A stretch of DNA of 64,000 bases from Sphingobacterium sp. JB170. GTDB lineage: Bacteria; Bacteroidota; Bacteroidia; Sphingobacteriales; Sphingobacteriaceae. A program made the translations under genes and the position numbers. Where the stretch lies: contig NZ_FUKU01000026.1 of NCBI RefSeq assembly GCF_900163865.1, forward strand, positions 1 through 64,000, in the 5' to 3' direction. The notes beneath the pieces are model-generated. The model had not been told where the DNA came from and ran no database searches. It saw only the letters and a program-made list of their open reading frames with translations. Within the stretch, counting starts at the first letter, position 1, and each line of letters starts with the position of its first letter. This document shows positions 27,691-36,954 of the stretch, piece by piece.

Positions 27691-28851
27691 CTATATACCT
27701 TTTATTAAATCTCGTGCCACTTTTCGCGTTTCCAGGTCTATGGCCAATAAATCTTCTAAACTAGGGGCTTCAACCTTATTTAACTGACACAATGTCGTTT
27801 CAATAAGATCGCTCATACCAAAAAAACTGATTTTATCATGTAAAAATGCATCGACCGCCACTTCATTTGCAGCATTCAACACGCATGAACGATCACCGCC
27901 GTCCAACAAACATTGGTAGGCGAATCCTAAATTGCGAAAAGTATCCATATCTGCCTTTTCAAAACTTAAAGTTGGAAAATTCGAAAAATCAAATCGCTCA
28001 AAACGATTCTTTTGCCGATAAGGATAAGTCAGTGCATTTTGAATCGGAAGTTTCATATCATGTAACCCTAATTGTGCTTTTATCGAACCGTCGGTAAACT
28101 GAACGAGTGAATGCACGATTGACTGCGGATGCACTACGACCTCAATCTGATCCATGTCGATATCAAATAGCCATTTTGCCTCTATAACTTCTAAACCTTT
28201 ATTCATCAACGTAGCCGAGTCAATCGTTATTTTGGCGCCCATTACCCAATTCGGATGCTTTAGCGCCTGCTCCTTGGTTATTCCATTTAGAAATTGACGA
28301 TCTTTTCCTCGAAAAGGACCACCTGAGGCTGTCAATATTATTTTCTCTATCGCATTATCTGCTTCACCATATAGACATTGAAAGATTGCAGAATGTTCCG
28401 AGTCCACGGGAAGTATCTTCACCTGATGTTTCTCGACCAAATCCATCATCAATTTACCAGCAACAACCAATGTCTCTTTGTTCGCCAGGGCAATATCTTT
28501 ACCGTGTTTAATCGCATTAACAGTAGGACGCAAACCCGCAGCACCTACAATGGCATTAAGCACAACGTCAAGCTCCTCATACTCGACAACCTCTTCTAGC
28601 GCTTGGGTACCGGCCAAAACAGCCACACCTGAATTAAAGAGTGCTTCCTGAACACGCCGATAATGTTTGTTATTAACAATAACAACAGCTTTAGGTTTAA
28701 ATTCTAGGGCTTGAGCGATAAGTAAGTCTGCATTATCCGCGGCCGATAGGACAGCGATCTCTAGTAAGTCAGGAAGAGCTCTAACAACCTCTAAAGCTTG
28801 CGTGCCAATACAACCTGTTGAACCCAGTACGGCAATATTCTTTTTCTTCAA
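27691..28851 (-). CDS. dxr: 1-deoxy-D-xylulose 5-phosphate reductoisomerase
   Basis: First committed step of the MEP isoprenoid pathway. 386 residues: NADPH-binding 'LGSTGCIGTQAL' (Cys where most have Ser), 'ALANKETLVVAG', metal and substrate segments 'LPVDSEHSAIFQCL', 'LTASGGPFRG' and 'MGAKITIDSATLMNKGLEVIEA'. The start must be TTG 28851 because the nucleotide-binding motif begins a few residues later. The gene begins 10 nt after the membrane-protein gene, with a -7 box in that gap. This enzyme is the fosmidomycin target; a broken fosmidomycin-type transporter lies at the left end of the window. Confidence 0.95.
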   Translation of the reverse strand: MKKKNIAVLGSTGCIGTQALEVVRALPDLLEIAVLSAADNADLLIAQALEFKPKAVVIVNNKHYRRVQEALFNSGVAVLAGTQALEEVVEYEELDVVLNAIVGAAGLRPTVNAIKHGKDIALANKETLVVAGKLMMDLVEKHQVKILPVDSEHSAIFQCLYGEADNAIEKIILTASGGPFRGKDRQFLNGITKEQALKHPNWVMGAKITIDSATLMNKGLEVIEAKWLFDIDMDQIEVVVHPQSIVHSLVQFTDGSIKAQLGLHDMKLPIQNALTYPYRQKNRFERFDFSNFPTLSFEKADMDTFRNLGFAYQCLLDGGDRSCVLNAANEVAVDAFLHDKISFFGMSDLIETTLCQLNKVEAPSLEDLLAIDLETRKVARDLIKGI

Positions 28852-28853
28852 AA

Positions 28854-28861
28854 CAAATATA
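28854..28861 (-). promoter_or_regulatory. -7-like element just before dxr
   Basis: TATATTTG on the minus strand, overlapping the gap after the upstream gene and ending 3 nt before the dxr TTG. Could be coincidental; transcription may come from upstream. Confidence 0.3.
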
Positions 28862-29653
28862 TTAAATAATATTATTTAGTAGTTTCGGATCGTCACCACC
28901 ATTATAATCCTTCAACATCTCGTGGTAAGCAACTGCCATGACTAAACTAACCGAAGGTATAACAAAAAAGGTATTTATAAAACTAAATATTTTTGCTGCC
29001 AAAAAATATTCAAAATACTCACAGGAGAGTTGGAAAAGATATGTCAGACCAATTGCTAAAAACAAGACCAGTAGACTAACGACATTTCCCCTCGTGAGGG
29101 CAATACTCAGTCTACAGGCGTGAAATAAATTTATTTGCTTATCTGCAATAAAATATGGAAAAAAGGTAATGCGCATAAGCACGAATACCATGATTACACC
29201 CGTAAGAAATGGACATACCTCCATGCTCAATGTTGTCATGTCTACCCCGAGATACAACAATGGGAAACTCACGATCGAAATCAACAAATACACGATGCCA
29301 ATAAGGAAAGAGTACAAAACAAATCCTAAGAGGAAATTGACGAACTGCTTGGTGGTTGGTATGTAATCTTTAAAATCGGCATGTTCAATCCCGTACGCTA
29401 AAAGCAACGCGCGTTTAATCAAAATCAACTGCGTACCGAAGAAAACAGTCATAAATACAAAGCATAACAACCATTTTAAGGATACGCTGCTGTAATCTTG
29501 CATGTTCCAAGCTAAATAGCTCGACGTGTTGGAGGTAATAAACAATAAAAAACACAATCCTGCTATCGAAAAATAATGGTTTTTTAACAGCCCTATTGCC
29601 TTTAAGAAAACTTCATTTGCTTTAAATGTACTTTGTTTTAAATACTGTAGCAT
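28862..29653 (-). CDS. Polytopic membrane protein, function unknown
   Basis: 263 residues with about six predicted membrane helices and a short hydrophilic end. No motif is recognised. The layout, with long aromatic helices and 'FIADKQINLFHACRLSIALTRGN' before a helix, resembles integral membrane proteins of the DUF975/GDPD-membrane type, but I cannot assign it. It is directly upstream of dxr with 10 nt between. Confidence 0.65.
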   Translation of the reverse strand: MLQYLKQSTFKANEVFLKAIGLLKNHYFSIAGLCFLLFITSNTSSYLAWNMQDYSSVSLKWLLCFVFMTVFFGTQLILIKRALLLAYGIEHADFKDYIPTTKQFVNFLLGFVLYSFLIGIVYLLISIVSFPLLYLGVDMTTLSMEVCPFLTGVIMVFVLMRITFFPYFIADKQINLFHACRLSIALTRGNVVSLLVLFLAIGLTYLFQLSCEYFEYFLAAKIFSFINTFFVIPSVSLVMAVAYHEMLKDYNGGDDPKLLNNII

Positions 29654-29809
29654 ATTGTCGAATAATTATGCAAATATGAGATTATTTTAATTCACGTCAA
29701 TGATCCGTATAACATATTTAGCATAAGATTACGATAAAATTAATCTATTTCTTATCGCAAAATAAAAAATTACAGGTTCGATAAAACCCGAAATACGCCC
29801 CAACACAAA

Positions 29810-29852
29810 GCGCAAAGTCCTGTTAAAACAACATTTTAACAGGCCTTTGCGC
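29810..29852 (-). terminator. Long hairpin after the DPP IV gene
   Basis: GCGCAAAG-CCTGTTAAAA and its complement (29810-29828 with 29834-29852) form an 18-bp stem with one mismatch and a 5-nt loop. The U-tract is weak, but position 21 nt after the stop suggests termination. Confidence 0.6.
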
Positions 29853-29872
29853 TATATAATGAGCATTATTAA

Positions 29873-31993
29873 TTATTTAAAATCCTCCGGTAGCGGTTTT
29901 TCTAATAAGTATTGATAATAAAAACGAACACGTTCCTTAAAATCGTACGCTGATTTCGAACGATCAAAACCATGTCTGCTTCCCGGATATATCATGAGCT
30001 CAAAAGGAACATCGCGGTCGGTCAAAGCATCCACAAGTTGAATTGTATTTTGCATATGGACGTTATCATCCATATCACCATGCATAATGCGCAGCACACC
30101 TTTGTACTGATCAACATAGGATAAAATTGAACCATTTTTATATCCCTCTGGATTATCTTTGGGTGTATCCATCCACCGTTCGGTATAATGTGAGTCATAT
30201 AGATCCCAACTTGTAACCGGCGCCCCAGCTATTCCGAAATCGAAATAATCGGCACCTTTGGTTAATGCTAAACAGGTCATGTATCCACCATAGCTATGAC
30301 CGGTGATTAGCAATTTGTCATTAGCGACCCACGGTTTAGCTTTCAACCACTTAGCGACGGTGATATAATCGACCATCTCCCAATTACCCAAGTTTCTGTG
30401 CATTAAAGCAACACCTTGCTTCCCAAAATGACCAGACGATCGGTGATCACAAGTGATTTGTATCACACCTTCTTTGGCCCAGTACTGATTCTTCGTGCCT
30501 TTCCAAGTATTACGAACGCTACCAGCATCTGGTCCACCGTATATACTCATAATTACCGGGTACTGCTTATCTACATCAAAATTTACTGGATACGTAACAA
30601 TCACGGGCAAATCGAATTGACCATCATCAGACTTTATTGTAAAATAGCTGGTCTTCCCAATGTTATATTGATCAAAATTCGGCGACTTGCTATCGGCAAG
30701 TTCTTTCACGATCCTGCCTTTGTTATCAACCAACGCTACTTTATTCGGTGTGGTTACGTTCGAATAACTAGTAATAAAATATTTCCCATCGGGCGACATC
30801 TTTACCTCGTGTGTATATTCCCCAAAAGTCAGACGGCTCAAATTTTTACCGTTATAATCTATCCGATAAAGATCTATTGTGGCTGAGTTCTCTTTACGCG
30901 CTGTAAAGTATATTACCTTTTTTCTTTCATCGATATATTCTAACGACGAGACCTGCCAATCGCCGGTCGTGATTGGATTTAACAGTTTACCGTCGAGCGT
31001 ATACAAGTAATAGTGCGCCCAACCAGTTCGATCAGACTTCAAGATATAGTGTTTATTATCCGCTAGGTATGTGATGCGTTCGGCATGATCAAGATTTATC
31101 CAGCTATCTTGCTTTTCATCATAAAATTCAACCTTGGCACCATCTAATGGGTTAACAGAATAGAACTTCAAGTTCGTTTGATCCCTATTCATCCATTGAA
31201 CCATTATTGACTTACTATCGAAACTCCAATAAGGAGCTCCAAAATATTGATCAACTTTCGGGTTAAAGTCTGCCCAAACCACTGCGGAACCTTCAACTTG
31301 AACAATTCCCAATTTAACTTCGGGATTGGGGTCCCCTGCTTTCGGATAACGCGTTTTCTCGACATAGCCGTGCTGGCCTGTTGAGCCGTAGATAGGAAAC
31401 ATCGGAACGTTAGTATCATCAAAGCGCATAAAAGCAATCTTTTTACTATCGGGCGACCACCAAAACGCTTTATATTCCGTTACTCGTCCAAGAATTTCTT
31501 CATAATACACCCAAGATGCCCATCCGTTGTATATAACATCCGTTCCATCGCTGGTATAGCGCGTTTCACTACCGTCCGCAATTTTAAGACTATATAGATC
31601 GCTCGACCGTGTAAATGCAATATAGCTCCCGTCCGGCGAGAGTGTTGGATTTTCTTCCGCAATGTGCGGTGAATCGGTCAACTTTTTCGCTTCGCTGCTG
31701 CCATAACGAATATATATATCGTTTTCCTTTACAAATACAACAACATCGGATTTTGGCGCCGGTTTATATAAGACACGCTCACCAGTCTTCACATCGACGC
31801 TATAAATCTTGTCATTCGTAATATCTTTCTCTAAGTAATGACGCGCGTCTACCCAGCCGGTATATTGGTTAATATTATTGGTCACAGATAACTCGCGTCC
31901 CCACGATTGTGAAAAATTAAGATCTTTTTTTTGCCCTTGAACCTGTGTAATAAATAAAACACTTAGAAGCGTGGCAGCAATAATTTTATTCAT
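29873..31993 (-). CDS. Dipeptidyl peptidase IV (S9B) family serine peptidase
   Basis: Removes X-Pro or X-Ala dipeptides from peptide N-termini in the periplasm. 706 residues from ATG 31993, with a signal peptide ('ATLLSVLFITQVQG'). An eight-bladed DPPIV_N beta-propeller (about 100-440) includes the Glu pair-like 'EEILGR' segment. The S9 hydrolase domain has Ser in 'GHSYGGYM', Asp in 'HGDMDDNVH' and His in 'GSRHGF'. The ATG three codons upstream is an alternative. Such enzymes are typical of proteolytic Bacteroidota. Confidence 0.92.
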   Translation of the reverse strand: MNKIIAATLLSVLFITQVQGQKKDLNFSQSWGRELSVTNNINQYTGWVDARHYLEKDITNDKIYSVDVKTGERVLYKPAPKSDVVVFVKENDIYIRYGSSEAKKLTDSPHIAEENPTLSPDGSYIAFTRSSDLYSLKIADGSETRYTSDGTDVIYNGWASWVYYEEILGRVTEYKAFWWSPDSKKIAFMRFDDTNVPMFPIYGSTGQHGYVEKTRYPKAGDPNPEVKLGIVQVEGSAVVWADFNPKVDQYFGAPYWSFDSKSIMVQWMNRDQTNLKFYSVNPLDGAKVEFYDEKQDSWINLDHAERITYLADNKHYILKSDRTGWAHYYLYTLDGKLLNPITTGDWQVSSLEYIDERKKVIYFTARKENSATIDLYRIDYNGKNLSRLTFGEYTHEVKMSPDGKYFITSYSNVTTPNKVALVDNKGRIVKELADSKSPNFDQYNIGKTSYFTIKSDDGQFDLPVIVTYPVNFDVDKQYPVIMSIYGGPDAGSVRNTWKGTKNQYWAKEGVIQITCDHRSSGHFGKQGVALMHRNLGNWEMVDYITVAKWLKAKPWVANDKLLITGHSYGGYMTCLALTKGADYFDFGIAGAPVTSWDLYDSHYTERWMDTPKDNPEGYKNGSILSYVDQYKGVLRIMHGDMDDNVHMQNTIQLVDALTDRDVPFELMIYPGSRHGFDRSKSAYDFKERVRFYYQYLLEKPLPEDFK

Positions 31994-32107
31994 ATATATC
32001 ATTGATAAAGCGACGAAAATAAGAATTATTAGTTAATGAGTCCTGCTATAATTGTAATATGTTTATGCAAATAAGCCACAAACAATCGCAAGGGGCGAAA
32101 ATGATTC

Positions 32108-32137
32108 AAAAAAAAAGCCACTCAAGTTGAGCGGCTT
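32108..32137 (-). terminator. Terminator of the PUR-alpha gene
   Basis: On the minus strand AGCCGCTCAA/TTGAGTGGCT stem (one mismatch) followed by nine T; 21 nt after the stop. Confidence 0.85.
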
Positions 32138-32157
32138 CATATATTTAACCTCGAAAA

Positions 32158-32493
32158 TTAAAACGAGAAATCGTCCTTTTGAACTACCCCATTATTTTCA
32201 TATGTCGTTTCCTCTTGATTTGGTTCGTAGCGTTTTTCCACGACCTCCTGATTGGATTTGATATACGCAACAACATCGGTCAACCCTTCAGCAAATTTTT
32301 CAAAATCTTCTTTATACAAGAAAATCTTATGTTTAATAAATTGACCATCTTCAAAACGTTTTTTGCTTTCGGTAATAGTCACGTAGTAATCGTTTGAACG
32401 AGTAGCTTTCACGTCAAAAAAATAAGTACGTTTACCCGCTCTCACCTTTTTTGAAAATACTTCTTCGCGCTCTTTGTTGTCAAAATCTCCCAT
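32158..32493 (-). CDS. PUR-alpha family DNA/RNA-binding protein (DUF3276)
   Basis: 111 residues with the bacterial single-repeat PUR fold: 'EEVFSKKVRAGKRTYFFDVKAT', 'DYYVTITESKKR' and 'KIFLYKEDFEKFAEGL'. The Borrelia member binds DNA and RNA as a dimer. Bacteroidota usually keep one copy. The C-terminal 30 residues are polar and variable. Monocistronic with its own terminator. Confidence 0.88.
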   Translation of the reverse strand: MGDFDNKEREEVFSKKVRAGKRTYFFDVKATRSNDYYVTITESKKRFEDGQFIKHKIFLYKEDFEKFAEGLTDVVAYIKSNQEVVEKRYEPNQEETTYENNGVVQKDDFSF

Positions 32494-32614
32494 TAGTAAT
32501 GTAAGTATTTAAGTTTAAATCCCTTTTCAGTTATAAATATATAATAATTAAATTCAAACCGCCAAATTTTACAAAAAATAATGATATTTTTTATTTTCAA
32601 TCAGGGCCAGTTTT

Positions 32615-32627
32615 ACGCATTATGCGT
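32615..32627. promoter_or_regulatory. Palindrome, candidate operator 1
   Basis: ACGCATTATGCGT is a perfect palindrome around a central T, 104 nt upstream of the -7 box of the LiaF-like operon. Confidence 0.4.
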
Positions 32628-32692
32628 CCAAAAATAATGTTGCAGAAAGTTTCACCGAAAAATTAACGGCGTTTACCGAAAAAGTCCATTGT

Positions 32693-32726
32693 ATTACCTA
32701 TTTTGGCTTAGTGGATCATAGGTAAT
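32693..32726. promoter_or_regulatory. Inverted repeat, candidate operator 2
   Basis: ATTACCTAT (32693-32701) and ATAGGTAAT (32718-32726) are perfect 9-bp arms 25 nt apart centre to centre. The right arm ends 4 nt before the -7 box, so a bound dimer would cover the -33 region. Confidence 0.55.
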
Positions 32727-32730
32727 GCGC

Positions 32731-32738
32731 TACTTTTG
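32731..32738 (+). promoter_or_regulatory. -7 element of the LiaF/LytTR operon
   Basis: TACTTTTG, exact TAnnTTTG, 27 nt before ATG 32766. No -33 TTTG at the usual distance, consistent with an activator-dependent promoter. Confidence 0.6.
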
Positions 32739-32765
32739 ATTCAGACAATAAAACAAGATAACACA

Positions 32766-33656
32766 ATGGAAAGAGACAGACATCATAACGCAACCCCACC
32801 GCCAATCCCGCCTAAAAACAACAAAAGCGCAAATATAGTTGGGGCAATCATTGTTTTTCTAGGTTTGGCCCTTCTCCTAAAAAATTTGAATATGGGAATC
32901 TGGTTTCCGAGTTGGATTTTTGGTTGGGAGATGATACTGATAATCATCGGACTGGTGATTGGTGTAAACTCAAGGTTTGAGAAAAAGTCTTCCGTCATAT
33001 TAATCGCAATTGGCGTGCTTTTTCTACTGAAAGATTTAACCAATCTTTCATTCATGGGCGTAATTTTTCCGTTAGGGGCAATCATAATTGGAATATACCT
33101 TATTCTAAAAAACCGCTCCCAAAGCAATCACATCCCGCCGAATCCCCCAAACATCCCTCCATGCACGGATGAATTTGATTGGGATAAGCGCGTGGACACT
33201 GATCAAACGAGCGACACCTCGCACTTCGCCCATCCACCTTTTACTGCTGAAGAACCTAATGCTGCCCACACGGCAAATAATGGACAGAATAACGGAAATC
33301 GATATACTTATGAGGGAGACAGCTATGTTAAAATAGACTCTATATTTGGACATGTACGAAAAATTATTTTCTCCAAATCGTTTCTTGGAGGGACATTGAC
33401 GAATGTATTTGGAAGTTCGGAAGTAAATCTGTTACAGGCCGACTTGGAGCAGCCTATAAGCCTTGATATTTTTCAACTATTTGGGAGTACGAAGATAATC
33501 GTCCCTCCCCATTGGATAGTGGTGACGACCGTAGCATCTATCCTCAGTGAAAATGACGATCGCCGTGTTATATTAACAAAAGTCGTCGATCAAAATAAAA
33601 GCCTCTATATCACGGGTACATCAATATTTGGAAACATTACGATCAAAAACAGCTAA
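32766..33656 (+). CDS. LiaF-like membrane protein (DUF5668 + LiaF-type C-terminal domain)
   Basis: 296 residues from ATG 32766; the longer frame starts before the promoter-proximal region. A Pro-rich cytoplasmic start ('PPPIPPKN') precedes four short membrane helices (about 24-120) arranged as DUF5668-type hairpins. A polar, Pro/Asp-rich linker follows, then a beta-helical domain with repeated 'IFGHVRKI', 'VFGSSEVNL', 'LFGSTKIIV', 'IFGNITIK' units, as in the cell-wall-active-antibiotic response protein LiaF. In Firmicutes LiaF inhibits the LiaRS stress system. Here it heads an operon with a LytS-like kinase and LytTR regulator. Confidence 0.85.
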   Translation: MERDRHHNATPPPIPPKNNKSANIVGAIIVFLGLALLLKNLNMGIWFPSWIFGWEMILIIIGLVIGVNSRFEKKSSVILIAIGVLFLLKDLTNLSFMGVIFPLGAIIIGIYLILKNRSQSNHIPPNPPNIPPCTDEFDWDKRVDTDQTSDTSHFAHPPFTAEEPNAAHTANNGQNNGNRYTYEGDSYVKIDSIFGHVRKIIFSKSFLGGTLTNVFGSSEVNLLQADLEQPISLDIFQLFGSTKIIVPPHWIVVTTVASILSENDDRRVILTKVVDQNKSLYITGTSIFGNITIKNS

Positions 33657-33661
33657 GGAAG

Positions 33662-34699
33662 ATGATTTTTAAATTGTCCACGAAGAATCGTTTAATTCAT
33701 GTAAGCTCATGGACAATATGTATTATATACTTCGTCCTTTCTTATTTCTTATTGTGGTGGGATTTAGGATCCAAAAACATTTCACCTTATGAGCCGATCG
33801 TTGGGGCGCTATCGATCACCGCATGTTGTTATCTTATCTTTAGCACACTACAGTATTATCTACCTCGGAAAAACCAGTATTTAAAGATTACTTTAATTTG
33901 TCTTGTACTCACCCTAATGAGTATCGGCCTCTCAATATTCTTTTTAAACCAGTTTTTTGACGACCTTTCCCTGTCCCACTTTTACCAAGTTTTACCCCAT
34001 CGGTTCATTATTAATTTCCTTCTACTTTTGTGTGTGATAATCATCAATATCTTTTGGAACATACAAGAAGAGTATGAAGAAAATAAAAAACGAAAGGACG
34101 AATCCGAAAGAATACTACGCGACGCTGAGCTCTATAACTTACGCCAACAGCTGCAGCCGCATTTTCTGTTTAATAGTTTAAATTCGATCATTGCACTCAT
34201 TGGTGTAAAACCCGATGAAGCGAAAAACATGACGTTCCAGCTATCCGATTTTTTACGTGGAACAATGCGTAAGGATGATAAGCAGCTCATTTCCTTGAAA
34301 GATGAACTCGCACATTTACGTCTTTATTTAGACATCGAGAAGGTACGCTTCGGTCATCGGTTGTCCACGACCTTCCACATACAGGAAGAAACTGATCACA
34401 ACAAAGTTCCTGCGATGATCATCCAGCCGGTCTTAGAGAATGCGATTAAGTATGGGCTCTACAACGTGATCGGTGATGTGGAGATTAGGATCCAAATCTA
34501 CGTGGAAAACTATTTACTATTCATCATCATTACAAATCCGTATGATTCTGATCAATTCGAGACAAAGAGAGGAACCGGATTTGGTCTTTCAAGTATACGA
34601 CGAAGACTGTTTCTATTATACGGTCGTACTGACCTTTTAGAAACCGCAATGAAAAACAATATATTTACCACTACCCTAAAAATACCGCAATATGATTAA
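33662..34699 (+). CDS. LytS/YehU-type sensor histidine kinase
   Basis: 345 residues. Four predicted membrane helices (about 12-30, 45-65, 75-98, 115-135) with almost no extracellular domain are followed by a coiled segment and a His_kinase (PF06580) domain. The phospho-acceptor His167 is in 'LQPHFLFNSLNSI'. The N-box is 'QPVLENAIKYG' and the G-box 'GTGFGLSSIRRR'. With no sensor domain, the signal is likely intramembrane, possibly through the adjacent LiaF-like protein. It starts 5 nt after that gene and overlaps the response regulator gene by 8 nt. Confidence 0.92.
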   Translation: MIFKLSTKNRLIHVSSWTICIIYFVLSYFLLWWDLGSKNISPYEPIVGALSITACCYLIFSTLQYYLPRKNQYLKITLICLVLTLMSIGLSIFFLNQFFDDLSLSHFYQVLPHRFIINFLLLLCVIIINIFWNIQEEYEENKKRKDESERILRDAELYNLRQQLQPHFLFNSLNSIIALIGVKPDEAKNMTFQLSDFLRGTMRKDDKQLISLKDELAHLRLYLDIEKVRFGHRLSTTFHIQEETDHNKVPAMIIQPVLENAIKYGLYNVIGDVEIRIQIYVENYLLFIIITNPYDSDQFETKRGTGFGLSSIRRRLFLLYGRTDLLETAMKNNIFTTTLKIPQYD

Positions 34700-35432
34700 G
34701 ACGATTGTTATCGACGACGAACCTCTGGCACGCATGATCATTATCGATTATTTAAAGCAGTATGACGAGTTTCAATTAGTCGCCGAATGCGGCGACGGAT
34801 TCCAAGGAGCGAAAGCAATTCATCAGCATACACCTGACTTGGTGTTTCTAGACATTCAGATGCCCAAACTTACAGGTTTCGAAATGTTGGAAATAATTGA
34901 CGAAATGCCTAACGTTATTTTCACCACTGCTTTCGACGAATACGCAATTAAAGCTTTCGAAAAAAACGCTATTGACTACTTATTGAAACCTATCAGCAAA
35001 GAGCGCTTCGCGCAGGCTCTCAACAAACTAAAACATACACTTCCAAACACGGATGCCCCACAGCAAACGCGTGAACAAGTAAAAACGATACGGGAGGAAG
35101 AATCACTGGAACGGATTGTCGTAAAAAATGGAACACAGATCAAAATCATCCCCGTGCACCAAGTCACCTACTTGGAAGCTTACGACGACTACGTCAAAAT
35201 ACACACCAAAGACGCTATGTTTTTAAAAAACAAAACAATGGCTTCTTTCGAAAAACAGTTGGATCCAAAACAGTTTATACGTGTCCATCGCTCATTTATC
35301 GCCAAGGTCGATCAGCTGGCTAAAATCGAGCCCATGGAGAAAGAGAGCTACATAGCAACGTTGCTAACGGGAGAAAAAATTAACGTTAGTAAATCTGGGT
35401 ACGCTCGATTGAAACAAATAATTGGCTTATAA
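34692..35432 (+). CDS. LytTR family response regulator
   Basis: 246 residues: receiver domain with acidic pair 'DDE' and phospho-acceptor Asp54 in 'LVFLDIQMPKL', Thr/Lys switch residues ('FTTAFDEYA', 'DYLLKPI'), a linker, then a LytTR DNA-binding domain (about 142-246, 'VTYLEAYDDYVKIHT', 'FIRVHRSFI'). Cognate partner of the overlapping kinase. Its targets may include its own operon through the repeats at 32693-32726, though classical LytTR sites are direct rather than inverted repeats. Confidence 0.93.
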   Translation: MIKTIVIDDEPLARMIIIDYLKQYDEFQLVAECGDGFQGAKAIHQHTPDLVFLDIQMPKLTGFEMLEIIDEMPNVIFTTAFDEYAIKAFEKNAIDYLLKPISKERFAQALNKLKHTLPNTDAPQQTREQVKTIREEESLERIVVKNGTQIKIIPVHQVTYLEAYDDYVKIHTKDAMFLKNKTMASFEKQLDPKQFIRVHRSFIAKVDQLAKIEPMEKESYIATLLTGEKINVSKSGYARLKQIIGL

Positions 35433-35458
35433 ATAATAGATTCTGTAATTTTACGCGT

Positions 35459-36907
35459 ATGAGCCGTAAAATATTATTCATTCTGTTTTCCATACTCTCC
35501 CTTACGAGCTACGGGCAAAGTAAAACGGAAGCAATCAACCGCGCTGTATTCAACAAAGTTGAGTTCTTCATCAACACACAGTTGACAGACTCGATTTACA
35601 GCCTCGCATCAAATAACTATAAAGATAAAATAAGTGCCGACCAGCTTGCTTATACGCTAAGCAAGGTATATCAGTTGGGCCGTATCCGCAATGTTCAAGT
35701 CGTTGACTTTAATAAAAACACGGCAACCTATAGCCTCGAGTTTGATCAATATACTATTGACGCAAAATTCGCGGTCGACAGCACGTATCATTTTGAGCTA
35801 TTATCCTTCTTATCAGCACAAAAGACAACCACTACGCAGGACAGCGTAGAAGCTCCTTTGGACGAACAGGCTTTAAGTGATGGTCAACCAGTCTCGGCTA
35901 CGGATTTTTATATTGACTCCATCGCCAACACTTATATTGCCAACGGGAGCGCTTTAACTATTGCAATATTCCACCAAAATAAATATAAGTCGTTTGACTA
36001 TGGGGAAACGAAAAAAGGTAACGGTACGCTTCCCACAGACACTACCTTATACGAAATAGGCTCGTTAACCAAAGTATTTACCGCCATATTACTCGCCGAT
36101 CTTGTGACGAAAGAAATCGTAAGCTTGGACGATCCTATTGCAAAATTTCTACCCGATTCGGTGAGCGTAAATACGTATATCCAGGGGATTACTTTCAAGC
36201 AACTCGCGAACCATACCTCAGGACTGCCTCGAATGGCGAGCAATACTAATGAAGTAGCTGGATTTGATGAAAGCAATCCCTATGCATTATACAAAAGATC
36301 TGATCTTTTTAAATTTCTAAAAAATCATGAGTTAAATCCTGAGCAGGTCGACAGCTACGAATATAGCAATGTGGGTTACGGATTATTAGGTGAACTAGTT
36401 TCCATTATCAATAACAAGCCGTATATGCAGTGTGTACAAGAGGTCATACTCGCGCCCTTAAAAATGACGAATACGACTGATAGAAACGTCATCGATTCAA
36501 AACAACTTATCACTTTATACGACAAGGAAGGTGCCCCAACAAACGCCTGGAATTTTGACGCCATGATTGGTGCGGGGGGATTGAAATCCACCGCGCGCGA
36601 CTTAATGGCCCTTGCTGTCGAGCAATTTAAAATGCCTGAAAATAAATTTCAGTATGCTTTAGCCCTTACCCGCCAATTTACGACCTTCACACCCGAGAAT
36701 ACGGATATCGGTCTGGCTTGGCAGATGAGTATGCTCGATGGGCTGATCTACTTCCATCATTCCGGGGGTACAGGGGGAGGCAGTTCGTTTATCGGGATTT
36801 CTCCCGACACAAAATCAGCAATCATCGTGTTATCTAACACAGCACACAACGTAAATGCCATTAGTAAAGCTATCTTAGAAAAGCTTATTGGCGACCCTAA
36901 TAATTAA
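35459..36907 (+). CDS. Serine hydrolase of the beta-lactamase (class C/penicillin-binding) family
   Basis: 482 residues with a signal peptide (ending 'SLTSYGQ'). An N-terminal 110-residue domain of the DUF3887 kind is followed by the class C-like domain with S202xxK205 in 'GSLTKVF', the Tyr motif 'YSN' and the third motif 'HSGGTGG'. Expected in the periplasm acting on D-amino-acid peptides or esters; true beta-lactamase activity is not implied. It follows the LytTR regulator by 26 nt and is probably the output gene of the operon. Confidence 0.88.
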   Translation: MSRKILFILFSILSLTSYGQSKTEAINRAVFNKVEFFINTQLTDSIYSLASNNYKDKISADQLAYTLSKVYQLGRIRNVQVVDFNKNTATYSLEFDQYTIDAKFAVDSTYHFELLSFLSAQKTTTTQDSVEAPLDEQALSDGQPVSATDFYIDSIANTYIANGSALTIAIFHQNKYKSFDYGETKKGNGTLPTDTTLYEIGSLTKVFTAILLADLVTKEIVSLDDPIAKFLPDSVSVNTYIQGITFKQLANHTSGLPRMASNTNEVAGFDESNPYALYKRSDLFKFLKNHELNPEQVDSYEYSNVGYGLLGELVSIINNKPYMQCVQEVILAPLKMTNTTDRNVIDSKQLITLYDKEGAPTNAWNFDAMIGAGGLKSTARDLMALAVEQFKMPENKFQYALALTRQFTTFTPENTDIGLAWQMSMLDGLIYFHHSGGTGGGSSFIGISPDTKSAIIVLSNTAHNVNAISKAILEKLIGDPNN

Positions 36908-36954
36908 AAATTCTCTCTGCTAAACGGGTCTTGCTTCGGTTTACCAAAGAAAGA

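Noticed and set aside
35459..36907. Antibiotic-hydrolysing class C beta-lactamase
   Set aside because: The family motifs are shared by many esterases and D-peptidases, and the N-terminal extra domain and operon context favour an envelope role.
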